Assembly (NCBI GenBank): GCA_003674045.1
Contig: PENC01000009.1
Location: forward strand, 186,001-250,000
Reading direction: 5' to 3'
Origin: Streptomyces griseocarneus
Lineage (GTDB): Bacteria > Actinomycetota > Actinomycetes > Streptomycetales > Streptomycetaceae
Length of the DNA stretch: 64,000 nt
In this document: positions 8,429 to 17,098 of the stretch, piece after piece
Layout: the number at the start of each line of letters is the position of its first letter
Numbering within the stretch: position 1 is the stretch's first letter
Notes under the pieces: model-generated
What the model was told of the DNA's origin: nothing
The model's database searches: none
What the model saw: only the letters and a program-made list of their open reading frames with translations
Position numbers and translations under genes: made by a program

Positions 8429-9598
8429 ATGACGACCCCGCGCCTCACCGACGACCAGCGCCGCGCCCGGCTGGGCAGCCGCCACCTGCTCGCGCCCGCC
8501 CACCGTGTCACCGCCGTCGAGGAGGTCGCGGACGCCCTGGTCGGACTGCACTCGAGCGACCCGGCGACGGTCTACCTGTCGGCGTGCGCGCGGCTCGTGG
8601 AGCCGTCCACGGCGGAGGTGGAGCGCGGGCTCTACGAGGACGTGACGCTGGTGAAGCTGCTGTCCATGCGGCGCACGATCTTCGCGGTGAGCTCCGGGCT
8701 GGCCCCGTACGTCAACGCCTCGACCGCCCGGGCCATCGCGGCCAAGGAACGGGCGACGTTCCTGAAGCGCCTGCGGGAGGGCGCGACCGGCGACTGGGAC
8801 GAGCGGAGCCTGGCGCGGACCGAGCGCGAGGTGCTGGAGGCGCTGACCGCGCGCGGCGAGGCGACGGTGGCCGAGCTGGGCAAGGACATCCCGGCGCTGC
8901 GGGAGACGATCGTGACCGCGGCGGGCAAGCCGTACGAGAGCCGGTCGAGCCTCGGCAGCCGGCTGCTGCGGCTGCTGGCATCGGACGGGCATGTGCGCCG
9001 GGCCCGGCCGCGCGGTTCATGGACGAGCAGCATGTACGCGTACGCGCCTGTCGCGCAGTTGCCGGAGCTCCCGGTGCGGGAGGCGAAGGCGGAGGTGGCG
9101 CGGCGCTGGCTCGCGTCGTTCGGGCCGGCCACGGAGGCGGACCTGAAGTGGTGGACGGGCTGGACGCTGGGCGACACGCGCCGGGCACTGGCCGACGTGG
9201 GCGCGCGGGAAGTGCGGATCACGGAGGGGACGGGCCTCGTGCTGCCGGACGATCTGGAGGAGGCCGCGCCCGTGGAGCCGTGGGCCGCGCTGCTCCCCGG
9301 GCTGGACCCGACGGCGATGGGCTGGCGGGGCCGCGACTGGTACCTGTCCCCCGAGCACGTGCCGTTCCTCTTCGACCGGGCGGGCAACATCGGCCCGACG
9401 GTGTGGTGGAACGGCAGGATCGTGGGCGGCTGGGCGCAGCGGGCGAACGGCGAGATCGTCTGGCGGGCGCTGGAGGACGTGAGCAAGAAGGCGGCCTCCG
9501 CGATCGCGGCGGAGGCCGCCCGGTTGTCCGGCTGGCTGGGCGGGGTACGGGTCACGCCCCGGTTCCGTACGCCGCTGGAACGGGACCTGGTGCGCTGA
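8429..9598 (+). CDS. AlkZ/YcaQ-like winged-helix DNA-binding protein (HTH_42)
   Basis: 389 residues that match the tandem winged-helix family including AlkZ and YcaQ, bacterial DNA glycosylases that remove alkylated or crosslinked bases. Supporting stretches are the N-terminal RLGSRHLLAPAHR, the LLSMRRTIFAV segment, and a C-terminal PWAALLPGLDPTAMGW region typical of the family. At the position of the catalytic QxQ or QxD motif (after ALVGL, residues about 35-50) this protein has HSSDP instead. Either it belongs to a different subgroup or the catalytic chemistry differs. It appears monocistronic, convergent with the VOC gene. Whether it is a glycosylase is uncertain. Confidence 0.75.
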   Translation: MTTPRLTDDQRRARLGSRHLLAPAHRVTAVEEVADALVGLHSSDPATVYLSACARLVEPSTAEVERGLYEDVTLVKLLSMRRTIFAVSSGLAPYVNASTARAIAAKERATFLKRLREGATGDWDERSLARTEREVLEALTARGEATVAELGKDIPALRETIVTAAGKPYESRSSLGSRLLRLLASDGHVRRARPRGSWTSSMYAYAPVAQLPELPVREAKAEVARRWLASFGPATEADLKWWTGWTLGDTRRALADVGAREVRITEGTGLVLPDDLEEAAPVEPWAALLPGLDPTAMGWRGRDWYLSPEHVPFLFDRAGNIGPTVWWNGRIVGGWAQRANGEIVWRALEDVSKKAASAIAAEAARLSGWLGGVRVTPRFRTPLERDLVR

Positions 9599-9631
9599 CC
9601 CCGGCGGCACCGGCCGCCGCGGGCCGGCCGG

Positions 9632-10057
9632 TCACAGCCAGGTCGGGTGCTTGAGCTCACGGGACGGGGTCTCGGCGTACGGGGTGGTGATGAACTCGAC
9701 GGCACAGGTGCCGCCCGGGTCCAGGATGTAGACGCCGCGCCCGCCGTAGTGGCGGTTGATCTCGCCCTCGCGGCTCATCGCGGGGTCGGCCCAGTAGCGC
9801 AGGCCCTGTCCCTGGATGCGGCCGAAGATGGCGTCGAACTCCTCGTCCGTCACGAGGTACGCGAGGTGGCTGCCGTTGATCCTGTCCGTCGGGACCAGGT
9901 CGTCGGCGAAGTCGATGCCGACGCCGTTGGAGCTGGTGATCTGGGTGAAGGGGCCCCAGTCGACGGGCGGGGCGGTCTCCATCAGGTCGGCGATGAACTT
10001 CGCGGCCGCCCGGCGGTCCTTCACGTGGACGATGATGTGGTTCAGCTCGTTGGGCAT
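9632..10057 (-). CDS. VOC-family (glyoxalase/bleomycin-resistance fold) protein
   Basis: A 141-residue single-domain vicinal-oxygen-chelate protein. It begins LNHIIVHVKDRRAAAKF, the usual first beta-alpha unit with a metal-ligand histidine. It also has the midpoint HLAYLVTD and the C-terminal GRGVYILDPGGTCAVEFI with a ligand glutamate near the end. GAGGAGAGGACC precedes the ATG. The gene starts 16 bp after the MFS transporter stop, so the two form an operon divergent from the TetR regulator. Such enzymes bind or modify small toxic electrophiles. Here it probably works with the efflux pump on the same class of compound, which is inferred from the operon only. Confidence 0.85.
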   Translation of the reverse strand: MPNELNHIIVHVKDRRAAAKFIADLMETAPPVDWGPFTQITSSNGVGIDFADDLVPTDRINGSHLAYLVTDEEFDAIFGRIQGQGLRYWADPAMSREGEINRHYGGRGVYILDPGGTCAVEFITTPYAETPSRELKHPTWL

Positions 10058-10073
10058 CTCGGTGGTCCTCTCC

Positions 10074-11573
10074 TCAGGTGGTGGACTTGCGCGTGGTGCC
10101 GGGCACGGCGAGCGCCATCAGGGCGGCGCACGCCGTGAAGACCGCGGCGATCAGCAGGGCCCGGCCGTAGCCGGAGGCCAGGGCGGACTGCAGGTCGCCG
10201 GGGTGGGACGTCAGGTGGCTCGCCGTCACATGCGAGGCGACGGTGGCCAGCAGGGCGAGGCCGAGGGCACCGCCCACCTGACGCGAGGTGTTGACGAGGC
10301 CGGAGGCGAGCCCGGCCTCGGCGCGGGCGGTGCCGCTGGTCGCGGCGACCGTGGCGGGCATCATCGCCAGGCCCGTGCCGAAGGTGGCGAGCACGAACGG
10401 CGCGAGCACGTCGGTGGCGTAGCTGCCGTCGGCGCCGATCCCGGAGAGCCAGACGAAGCCCACCGTGCTGATCACCATGCCCGTGAACAGCAGCGGGCGC
10501 GGCCCGGTGCGGGGGACGAGCCGGGTGGCGAGCTGCGCGCCCGCGATGATGGACAGCGAGCCGGGCAGGAAGCACAGGCCCGCGGTCACCGCGCTGTAGC
10601 CGAGGATCTGCTGGAAGTAGAGCGACAGCAGAAACCACATGGCGAAGCTGGCCGCGCCCAGTCCGGTCACGACGAGGTTGGCGGTGGCGAGGCTGCGGCG
10701 GCGCAGGATGCGCAGCGGTACGAGCGGGTGGGCGACCCTCGACTCGACGGCGAGGAAGGCCAGGAGCAGCAGGACGCCCCCGGTGAGCGGCGCCCACACC
10801 ACCGGGGAGCCCCAGCCGTGGGTCTCGGTGGAGATGATCCCGTAGACCAGCGCGGTCAGGCCCGCGGTCACGGACACGGCACCGGGGAGATCGAGGCGGC
10901 GCAGTCCGCCCCGCCCCGCGGTGCCCGCCGGCACGAAGGCCAGGGCGGCAGCGAGCAGGGCCACGCCGATGGGCACGTTGACGAACAGTACCCAGCGCCA
11001 GCCCGCGTACTCGGTGAGCACGCCGCCGATGACGGCACCCGCGGCTCCGCCCGCCGCCATGACGGCGCTCCACGCGCCCATCGCACGGGTCCGGGCCGCG
11101 GGCTCGGTGAACGTGGTCATGATCAGGGTCAGGGTGGCGGGGGCGAGCACGGCACCGCCGACGCCCTGGACGGCGCGGGCGGCGATCAGCAGGGCTCCGC
11201 TGTCGGCGAGGCCACCGGCGAGGGAGGCCGCGGTGAAGGCGGCGAGCCCGGCGAGGAAGGCGCGCCTGGTGCCGACGAGGTCGGCCATGCGGCCACCGAG
11301 CAGCAGCAGTCCGGCGAAGCCGAGCGTGTAGGCGTTGACGATCCACTGCTGGCCCGCCCCGCTCAGGTGCAGTTCGGCGCGCATGGACGGGAGCGCCACG
11401 TTCACGATCGACACGTCGAGGATGACCATGAACTGGGCGGCGCACGCGATGAACAGGATGGCCGCGGCGGACCCGGTGCGTCTCGCGGTCCGGCCGGGGG
11501 CCTCGGTGCGGTGTCGTTCGGACGCCGGGGCCGCTCCTGGGCGCGTGGTCGGCGGGGCTGACGGTTCGGGCAT
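10074..11573 (-). CDS. MFS drug-efflux transporter (DHA2, 14-TM type)
   Basis: 499 residues using ATG at 11573, which has AAGGACG at good spacing; an upstream in-frame ATG at 11639 lies inside the promoter/operator region. The protein is almost wholly hydrophobic, with about 14 predicted helices. It has the DHA2 signature RMADLVGTRRAFLAG between helices 2 and 3 and the Pro-rich cytoplasmic N-terminus common in streptomycete members. It should export hydrophobic drugs using the proton gradient. It is transcribed divergently from the TetR gene, with inverted repeats in the shared promoter, and is followed by a VOC gene in the same operon. The arrangement is a classic TetR-controlled resistance module. 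Confidence 0.9.
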   Translation of the reverse strand: MPEPSAPPTTRPGAAPASERHRTEAPGRTARRTGSAAAILFIACAAQFMVILDVSIVNVALPSMRAELHLSGAGQQWIVNAYTLGFAGLLLLGGRMADLVGTRRAFLAGLAAFTAASLAGGLADSGALLIAARAVQGVGGAVLAPATLTLIMTTFTEPAARTRAMGAWSAVMAAGGAAGAVIGGVLTEYAGWRWVLFVNVPIGVALLAAALAFVPAGTAGRGGLRRLDLPGAVSVTAGLTALVYGIISTETHGWGSPVVWAPLTGGVLLLLAFLAVESRVAHPLVPLRILRRRSLATANLVVTGLGAASFAMWFLLSLYFQQILGYSAVTAGLCFLPGSLSIIAGAQLATRLVPRTGPRPLLFTGMVISTVGFVWLSGIGADGSYATDVLAPFVLATFGTGLAMMPATVAATSGTARAEAGLASGLVNTSRQVGGALGLALLATVASHVTASHLTSHPGDLQSALASGYGRALLIAAVFTACAALMALAVPGTTRKSTT

Positions 11574-11625
11574 GGCGGGGACGTCCTTACGAAGGGTTCG
11601 GCGGCCGAAGGATCCGACTACCCCT

Positions 11626-11665
11626 AAAAATAGAGGCACTCTAAGAATAAATCACCTCTATTTTT
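11626..11665. promoter_or_regulatory. candidate TetR operator in the MFS/TetR divergent promoter
   Basis: AAAAATAGAGG (11626-11636) and CCTCTATTTTT (11655-11665) are perfect 11-bp inverted arms separated by 18 bp. Inside the left arm there is a second perfect palindrome, TAGAG-GCA-CTCTA (11631-11643). The block is strikingly AT-rich for this genome and lies between the two divergent starts. This is the expected position for autoregulation by the adjacent TetR protein. Confidence 0.65.
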
Positions 11666-11691
11666 TATTCCCGGAGCCGTATCCTGGGCCC

Positions 11692-12396
11692 ATGAGCTCG
11701 CACACCGCCTCCGCACCGCCCGCCCCGGCCGCCGCGTCGCCCGCGACCGGACTGCGCGGCAGGAAGAGGGAGCGCACGCGCCGGGCGATCTCCGACGCGG
11801 CCTTCCGGCTCTTCGCCGAGCACGGGTTCGAGGGCGTCACGCTCAACCGCATCGCCGCCGAGGCGGACGTGGCACCGGCCACGGTCTTCACCCACTTCGC
11901 CTCGAAGGAGGACATCTTCTTCGGCCGCCGCGAGGAGTTCGACGCGCAGCTGTGGGAGGCGGTGCGCGGGGCCGGTACCGGCGCCGATCTCCTCGACGAC
12001 CTGCGGCGCTCCTGCATGACCGCGTGCGAGTCGGTGCTGAGCAGCGAGGACTCCGTCGCCCAGGCCCGCGTCTTCTCCCGCGTCCTTCTCGACAGCCCCG
12101 CGCTGGAGCGCAGTTATCTCCCCCTGATGCAGCGGCGCCGGGAGCGCCTGCTGGAGTTCCTCGTCGAGCGGGCGCACCCCCGCACGAACACCGAGCCGGG
12201 CCTGCTGGAGGAGCTGGAGGTCTTCGCCTCCTTCGCGGTGGCGACCAGGCAGCTGGTGTTCGACGTCCTGCACAGGACACTCGCGGCGGAGTCCTCGCCG
12301 GAACGGGTCAAGGCCGCGTTCGCGGACTCGCTGGACCGCGCGTGCGCGCGGCTGGAGCGCGCGTACGCGGGGTCGGACATCCTGGAACCGGCCTGA
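11692..12396 (+). CDS. TetR-family transcriptional regulator
   Basis: 234 residues from ATG at 11692. The N-terminal helix-turn-helix domain (residues about 25-75) reads RRAISDAAFRLFAEHGFEG, then TLNRIAAEADVAPATVFTHF, with SKEDIF after it; these are the canonical TetR helices 1-4. The C-terminal ligand domain, about 150 residues, has no recognisable specificity. It is divergent from the MFS-VOC operon, and an AT-rich nested palindrome lies immediately upstream, so it most likely represses both its own gene and the pump until the pump substrate binds. The frame stays open upstream of 11692, but no start with a ribosome-binding site is seen there. Confidence 0.88.
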   Translation: MSSHTASAPPAPAAASPATGLRGRKRERTRRAISDAAFRLFAEHGFEGVTLNRIAAEADVAPATVFTHFASKEDIFFGRREEFDAQLWEAVRGAGTGADLLDDLRRSCMTACESVLSSEDSVAQARVFSRVLLDSPALERSYLPLMQRRRERLLEFLVERAHPRTNTEPGLLEELEVFASFAVATRQLVFDVLHRTLAAESSPERVKAAFADSLDRACARLERAYAGSDILEPA

Positions 12397-12428
12397 GCGG
12401 GCCCGGGGAACGACCCCCGGAACCCGCT
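12396..12428. terminator. bidirectional terminator between convergent TetR and M64 peptidase genes
   Basis: AGCGGG (12396-12401) pairs with CCCGCT (12423-12428), and CGGGG pairs with CCCCG inside it. The hairpin overlaps the last base of the TetR stop codon and lies 43 bp past the end of the opposing peptidase gene. Confidence 0.55.
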
Positions 12429-12470
12429 CTCCTCATCCCCGGGTCGTCCCGGCTGTCCCGGAACCGGACG

Positions 12471-13763
12471 TCAGCGCGTCGTCTCCCAGGTCAAAGAGGT
12501 CCGCATGCGCTCCCGCAGCAGCGGATCGCGCACGGCTTCCGTCGTGTCGGCGGCCGAAGCCGTCACCTTGTGCGCGCGCCCGTCCGCCGGGACGCCGAGG
12601 GAGCGCGGCGTGACCGCCGTACGGCCTCGCGCGTCACGGACCTCGCGCCCGTCGACGTACCAGCGGACCACCACGCTGCCGGCGGACGCCCGCACGGCGA
12701 GACGGTCGTTCCGCCCGACCCGGCCGTCGGTGCCGCGCTCACTCGCCAGCACACTCGCGTGCCGGTAGAACCCGGCGATCATCGCCTCACGGCCCGGCAG
12801 GTTGAACTCCCGCCCCAGACTGCGCATGATCGAGTTCTCGGTGGGGCGGTAGAGCCCCCTGGGGTAGTAGCCGCCGCCCTCGTACGCGCCGACCGCACCG
12901 CCGTCCGGCGAGGTCCGGCCGATCCAGCGGTACCACTTCTGCCGCTGGGCGGTCATCCGGTCGGCGGTGAGCTTGCTGATGTTGGCCTCGCCCGGTTCGG
13001 CGCCGGTGTAGGTGCCGTACTCGTCGTACTGGTACTCGTCGGCGAGCTTCCCCAGCGAGTGGCCGGTCTCGTGGACGGCGATCTGGTCGGACTTGGGGTG
13101 GTCCGAGGAGGCCGTGGCGATCCCGTCGTAACCGACCTTGGAGACGATGTCGTTGTAGCCCGCGCCGCCGTACTTGGTGGAGTTCGACAGCACCACGACG
13201 AGGTCCGCGGCGGGCGCCTTCGCCGCGTACGCCTCGACCCGGCCCGTGTCGACACACAGCAGCCGCTCGACGCCGTCGCAGAAGAAGGCGGAGCGCAGCG
13301 CGGTGTCCCTGACGACATCCTTGCCCGGATCCCCGGAGACTCCCGACTCGCGGGACACCGCGTCGACGGCCCAGACGTTGAACAGGCCGCGGTACGAGGC
13401 GTAGGGCTCGACGGCCGACATCTTCGCCCACTTGGCACGGACGGCGGCGTGGAAAGCTCCCTGCTGGCCCGCCGTGTAGCCGTCGCCGATGAACACGACG
13501 TCCAGCTTGTTCGCGACCGGACCGTTCTGCACGATCGGCACGACGTCCCCGTCGCCACGCGCCGAGGGCCGCAGCGACTTGGGCGGCGCGGGCGAAGCGG
13601 GAACGGTGGTGTGGCGGGGGTGACCGTCGGGGCCGGTGAAGTACTCGACGCTCTGCGTACGGTGGGGCGGCGGTGTGGCGACGGCCTGTGCGGTGACGGG
13701 CGCGGTGACCGCGACGGCGGCGAGTGCGGCGGTGACGGCCGCGAAACGTATTCGTCTGCGCAT
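12471..13763 (-). CDS. secreted M64-family metallopeptidase (IgA-peptidase-like)
   Basis: 430 residues from ATG at 13763, with a strong GGAGGGACC ribosome-binding site. A signal peptide (MRRRIRF then an Ala/Val-rich core to about residue 30) indicates Sec export. The catalytic domain contains LDVVFIGDGYTAGQ and the zinc motif HETGHSLGKLADEY (H231, E232, H235, D242-E243), which is the M64 form HExxHxxxxLxDE. A C-terminal beta-rich domain of about 120 residues follows (VDGREVRDARGRTAVTPRSL). The family hydrolyses proteins outside the cell; the substrate of streptomycete members is not known. The gene stands alone, convergent with the TetR gene. Confidence 0.88.
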   Translation of the reverse strand: MRRRIRFAAVTAALAAVAVTAPVTAQAVATPPPHRTQSVEYFTGPDGHPRHTTVPASPAPPKSLRPSARGDGDVVPIVQNGPVANKLDVVFIGDGYTAGQQGAFHAAVRAKWAKMSAVEPYASYRGLFNVWAVDAVSRESGVSGDPGKDVVRDTALRSAFFCDGVERLLCVDTGRVEAYAAKAPAADLVVVLSNSTKYGGAGYNDIVSKVGYDGIATASSDHPKSDQIAVHETGHSLGKLADEYQYDEYGTYTGAEPGEANISKLTADRMTAQRQKWYRWIGRTSPDGGAVGAYEGGGYYPRGLYRPTENSIMRSLGREFNLPGREAMIAGFYRHASVLASERGTDGRVGRNDRLAVRASAGSVVVRWYVDGREVRDARGRTAVTPRSLGVPADGRAHKVTASAADTTEAVRDPLLRERMRTSLTWETTR

Positions 13764-14068
13764 GGGGGGTCCCTCCGAGTCCCGCCTTGTTAAGTGGCGG
13801 GTCAAGTCGAATTGAGGCGCGGCTTAACGTAGGCGCTGCGCTGACGCCCGACAAGGTTTCCGGTGTCGGTTACGGCCGGTGGTCCGGTTGTGCCCGGCCC
13901 GTTCCGCCCTGCGGAACGCCCTGCGGAACGCCCGCCCACAACCGGGGGGACGGGATCCGGGGCGAAGCCCCGGGCTTAAGGGGCGCGGGGAACTGCGCGA
14001 CCAGCCACACACAACCCGCGGACGCGAGCCGACCGCACCACCCACCCCAGTAGGCGAACCCCGCCACT
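13764..14068. other. gene-free 305-bp region with hairpin, tandem repeat and a dispersed element
   Basis: This is the promoter region of the M64 gene and the 3' flank of the XRE-TPR gene. It contains a tandem 12-bp direct repeat, GCCCTGCGGAAC (13907-13918 and 13919-13930). The first copy also forms a hairpin with GTTCCGC at 13901-13907. A copy of the dispersed GC-rich element lies at 13979-14009. No coding potential is convincing here. Confidence 0.6.
13979..14009 (+). repeat. dispersed intergenic element, copy 1
   Basis: Core GGGGCGCGGGGAACTGCGCG followed by ACCAGCCAC; the same core occurs seven more times in this window, always next to gene ends. Confidence 0.8.
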
Positions 14069-15442
14069 TCAGAACCGCGGCGGCTCCTTGGGCGCCGGCC
14101 CCAGCGTCGTGGTCCCCGGAGCCGCCCGGTGCCCCAGCCCCGTGCGGTACGCGTCGAGGGCCGCCTCGGTCCGCCCCGTACGCCGCAGCAGGTCGCCCAA
14201 CAGGCGGCACAGGTCCGCCAGATCGCCCGCCGCGCCCGTCCGTTCCAGCAGGGAGAGCGCCGAGCAGTAGTGCTCCTCCGCCGTCTCGTGCTCGCCGCGT
14301 TCCTCCGCGATGAGGCCGAGCAGCCGGTGTGCGCCGCCCGCGTGCACCGCGCCGCGTTCCGCGCCCAGGGCGGAGGGCGAGAGCAGGGGCCGCAGCAGCC
14401 GTTCGGCCTCCTCCGTCTTGCCGCGCCGCCGGAGCACGTCCGCCAGTTCCACTTCCACCTGCACGGTGAACAGGGCGGCACGCTTGGAGGCCAGCATGTC
14501 CCGTGCCGTGCGCAGTTCGGCCTCGGCGCCCGCCAAGTCGCCGTCCTGTGCGCGGACGTAGCCGCGCATCCAGTGGCAGTGGGCCAGTTCCGTACGGATC
14601 TGGAGCTGCCGGTAGAGCTCCTGCGCCTTGGCGAGGGACGCGTCGGCCTCGGCGATGCGTCCCTCCGCGATGAACGTCCGGGCCACCCCGCGGTGCATCT
14701 TGGCGACGAGCGCCGGGTCGTCCACCTGGGGAGCGAGGGCCAGTGCGAGCTCCGCGGCGTGCGCGGCGCGCGCGTGTGCGCCCATGTCCATGTAGGGCGC
14801 GATGGACGCCGTGTAGAGCAGCAGCAGCGCGTCCGGGTCGTGCATCCCCGAGGCGTTCAGTTCGTCGAGCGCGGTCTCCAGCAGATAGCAGGCGTAGCGC
14901 AGTTCACCGGCGAGCAGATGCGCGGTCGCGCGGCCCCGGAGCGCGGGGACGCGGCGCGGCAGCGGCTCGTCCGCGAGGAGCTGTTCCGCGGCGGCGAAGT
15001 GCTCGCGGGCCGCCACGAGGTCGCCCGTCTCCAGCGCGCAGTCCCCGAGCCCGAGCAGCGCGGCGGCCTGCTCGTGGAGCAGTTCGAGGCCGGCGGCCTC
15101 GTCGCACAGCGCGTGGAACAGCCGCGCCGCGTCCTCCGCCTCGCCCGTGGCGAGCGTGCGCCGGGCGTCCGTCAGCCGCATGCGCAGCCGCGTCGCCAGA
15201 TGCGGTGGCCTGCCGGTGGCGAGCTCCTCGACCGTGGTGCCGAGGCGCTCGGCGAGATGCCGCAGGGCGGTCTCCGAGGGACGCACCCGGCCCGCCTCCA
15301 GTGTCGAGACGTACGCGGCCGTGTAGGCGGGCTCCGCGAGCTGCCGCTGGGTGAGCCCCTTCTCCGTACGCAGCCGCAGGACACGGCGGCCTATGTCGGC
15401 GGGCTCGTCCGCCCGTGTGCCGCGGGTGCTGTTCTCCGTCAC
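14069..15442 (-). CDS. XRE-family regulator with C-terminal tetratricopeptide repeats
   Basis: 457 residues. The N-terminal helix-turn-helix (about 17-75) reads RRVLRLRTEKGLTQRQLAEP, then YTAAYVSTLEAGRVRPSETAL. The remaining 370 residues are Ala/Leu/Glu-rich helical repeats typical of TPR arrays (for example HARAAHAAELALALAPQVDD and AEASLAKAQELYRQL-like units). This layout resembles peptide- or protein-sensing regulators in which the TPR domain gates DNA binding. The gene is monocistronic and divergent from the S33 hydrolase gene (start-to-start about 150 bp), which is therefore the best candidate target besides itself. No ligand can be named. Confidence 0.85.
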   Translation of the reverse strand: MTENSTRGTRADEPADIGRRVLRLRTEKGLTQRQLAEPAYTAAYVSTLEAGRVRPSETALRHLAERLGTTVEELATGRPPHLATRLRMRLTDARRTLATGEAEDAARLFHALCDEAAGLELLHEQAAALLGLGDCALETGDLVAAREHFAAAEQLLADEPLPRRVPALRGRATAHLLAGELRYACYLLETALDELNASGMHDPDALLLLYTASIAPYMDMGAHARAAHAAELALALAPQVDDPALVAKMHRGVARTFIAEGRIAEADASLAKAQELYRQLQIRTELAHCHWMRGYVRAQDGDLAGAEAELRTARDMLASKRAALFTVQVEVELADVLRRRGKTEEAERLLRPLLSPSALGAERGAVHAGGAHRLLGLIAEERGEHETAEEHYCSALSLLERTGAAGDLADLCRLLGDLLRRTGRTEAALDAYRTGLGHRAAPGTTTLGPAPKEPPRF

Positions 15443-15595
15443 TGCCGCCCCTCGGTACGTTCGGTAGGTTACGCCGTGCGGTGCACGCCGTGAGTCAAGC
15501 CCGTCGGGGCCGGGCCACGGCGTTCCGATGTCTTACTGATGCCTGTCCGATGTCCGTCCGACATCTGCCGGGCCCGTGCACATGAGGGTGGGAGC

Positions 15596-16954
15596 ATGCC
15601 GGAGAACGTCGGTGGAGAGGCCGGAGGGATCGTCGCGGCGGACGCCGGGGGAAGGGCCGGAACGGTGACGTTCCGGCAGCCCGGCACCGTCCTCACGGAC
15701 CACTGGTTCGACGTTCCGCTCGACCACGCCGAGCCCGGCGGCGAGACGATCCGGCTGTACGCCCGCGAGGTCGTCGCCGCCCGCCGCGAGCACGACGACC
15801 TGCCGTGGCTCGTCTTCCTCCAGGGCGGACCGGGCTTCCAGGCGCCCCGCCCGATCGGCCGGGACAGCTGGCTCGACCGCGCCCTGGAGGACTACCGCGT
15901 CCTCCTCCTCGACCAGCGCGGCACCGGGCGCTCCGCCCCTGCCGGCCGGCAGACGCTCCCGCTGCGCGGCGGTCCCGCCGAGCAGGCCGGGTACCTGGCC
16001 CACTTCCGCGCCGACTCGATCGTCCGCGACTGCGAACTGGTCCGCCCGCTGCTCACCGGCGGCCGCCCCTGGAGCGTGCTCGGGCAGAGCTTCGGCGGCT
16101 TCTGCGCGGTCACCTACCTCTCGTACGCCCCCGAGGGGCTGGCGGAGGTGCTGATCACCGGCGGCCTGCCGTCGCTGGACGCCGACGCGGACGCCGTCTA
16201 CCGCGCCGCCTACCCGCGCATGGAGCACAAGACCCTCGCGCACTACGCGCGTTACCCCGGCGACGAGGAGGCCGCCCGGCGTATCGCGGCCCATCTCGCC
16301 GGGCGCGAGGAGGTACTGCCGGACGGCACCCTGCTCACCGTCGAGGCCTTCCAGCAGCTCGGCATCCTCCTGGGCACCGGCGACGGCTCGCACCGGCTGC
16401 ACTACCTGCTGGAGGACGCCTTCGTCGACACCGTGGCGGGCCCGCGCCTGTCCGACGCGTTCGCCGAAGCGGTCTCCGCCGTGCTCTCCCGCGCCCACTG
16501 CCCGCTCTACACGATCCTCCACGAAGCCATTTATGCCCAGGACGGGCGGGCGACGCACTGGTCCGCCGAACGCGTACGCGCCGAATTCCCCCAGTTCGAC
16601 CGCCACTTCGAGCCGGGCGCGCGCTTCCTGTTCACCGGCGAGACCGTCCACCCCTGGATGCTCCGCACCCACCCGGCCCTGCGCCCCCTGCGCCACACCG
16701 CGGAACTCCTCGCGGAACGCAAGGGCTGGACACCGCTGTACGACGCGTCGCGGCTCGCCGGGAACACCGTGCCGGTGGCCGCCGCCGTCTACCACGACGA
16801 CCTCTACGTCGACACGGAGCACTCGCTGCGGACCGCACGGGCGATCCGGGGGCTGCGGACGTGGGTGACGGACGAGTACGAGCACGACGGGGTGAGGGTG
16901 AGCGAGGGGGCGGTCCTGGACCGCTTGCTGCGGCTGGTGCGCGGCGAGCTGTGA
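15596..16954 (+). CDS. S33-family alpha/beta hydrolase (prolyl-aminopeptidase-like)
   Basis: 452 residues from ATG at 15596, preceded by GAGGGTGGGAGC. An upstream ATG in the same frame at 15539 is possible. The alpha/beta-hydrolase core has the oxyanion region FLQGGPGFQ, then LLDQRGTGRS, and the nucleophile elbow GQSFGGF (Ser165). The C-terminal His region is AVYHDDLYVD. Length and the QGGPG/DQRGTG motifs match proline iminopeptidases, cytoplasmic enzymes that remove N-terminal proline from peptides. It is divergent from an XRE-TPR regulator, a combination that could form a peptide-responsive unit. Confidence 0.82.
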   Translation: MPENVGGEAGGIVAADAGGRAGTVTFRQPGTVLTDHWFDVPLDHAEPGGETIRLYAREVVAARREHDDLPWLVFLQGGPGFQAPRPIGRDSWLDRALEDYRVLLLDQRGTGRSAPAGRQTLPLRGGPAEQAGYLAHFRADSIVRDCELVRPLLTGGRPWSVLGQSFGGFCAVTYLSYAPEGLAEVLITGGLPSLDADADAVYRAAYPRMEHKTLAHYARYPGDEEAARRIAAHLAGREEVLPDGTLLTVEAFQQLGILLGTGDGSHRLHYLLEDAFVDTVAGPRLSDAFAEAVSAVLSRAHCPLYTILHEAIYAQDGRATHWSAERVRAEFPQFDRHFEPGARFLFTGETVHPWMLRTHPALRPLRHTAELLAERKGWTPLYDASRLAGNTVPVAAAVYHDDLYVDTEHSLRTARAIRGLRTWVTDEYEHDGVRVSEGAVLDRLLRLVRGEL

Positions 16955-17098
16955 CGGTTCCCCTGCCGGGGGCCGACGGGCGCCCCCTCCACCGTGACGT
17001 GGGACAAACCGCCGAGCGGACCCTTACCCTCCGTTTCTAGGAAGATCCGCCGCCGGGACGGGCCGGCGGCGGTGACACAGGAAGCGGGGTAGCGGTCG

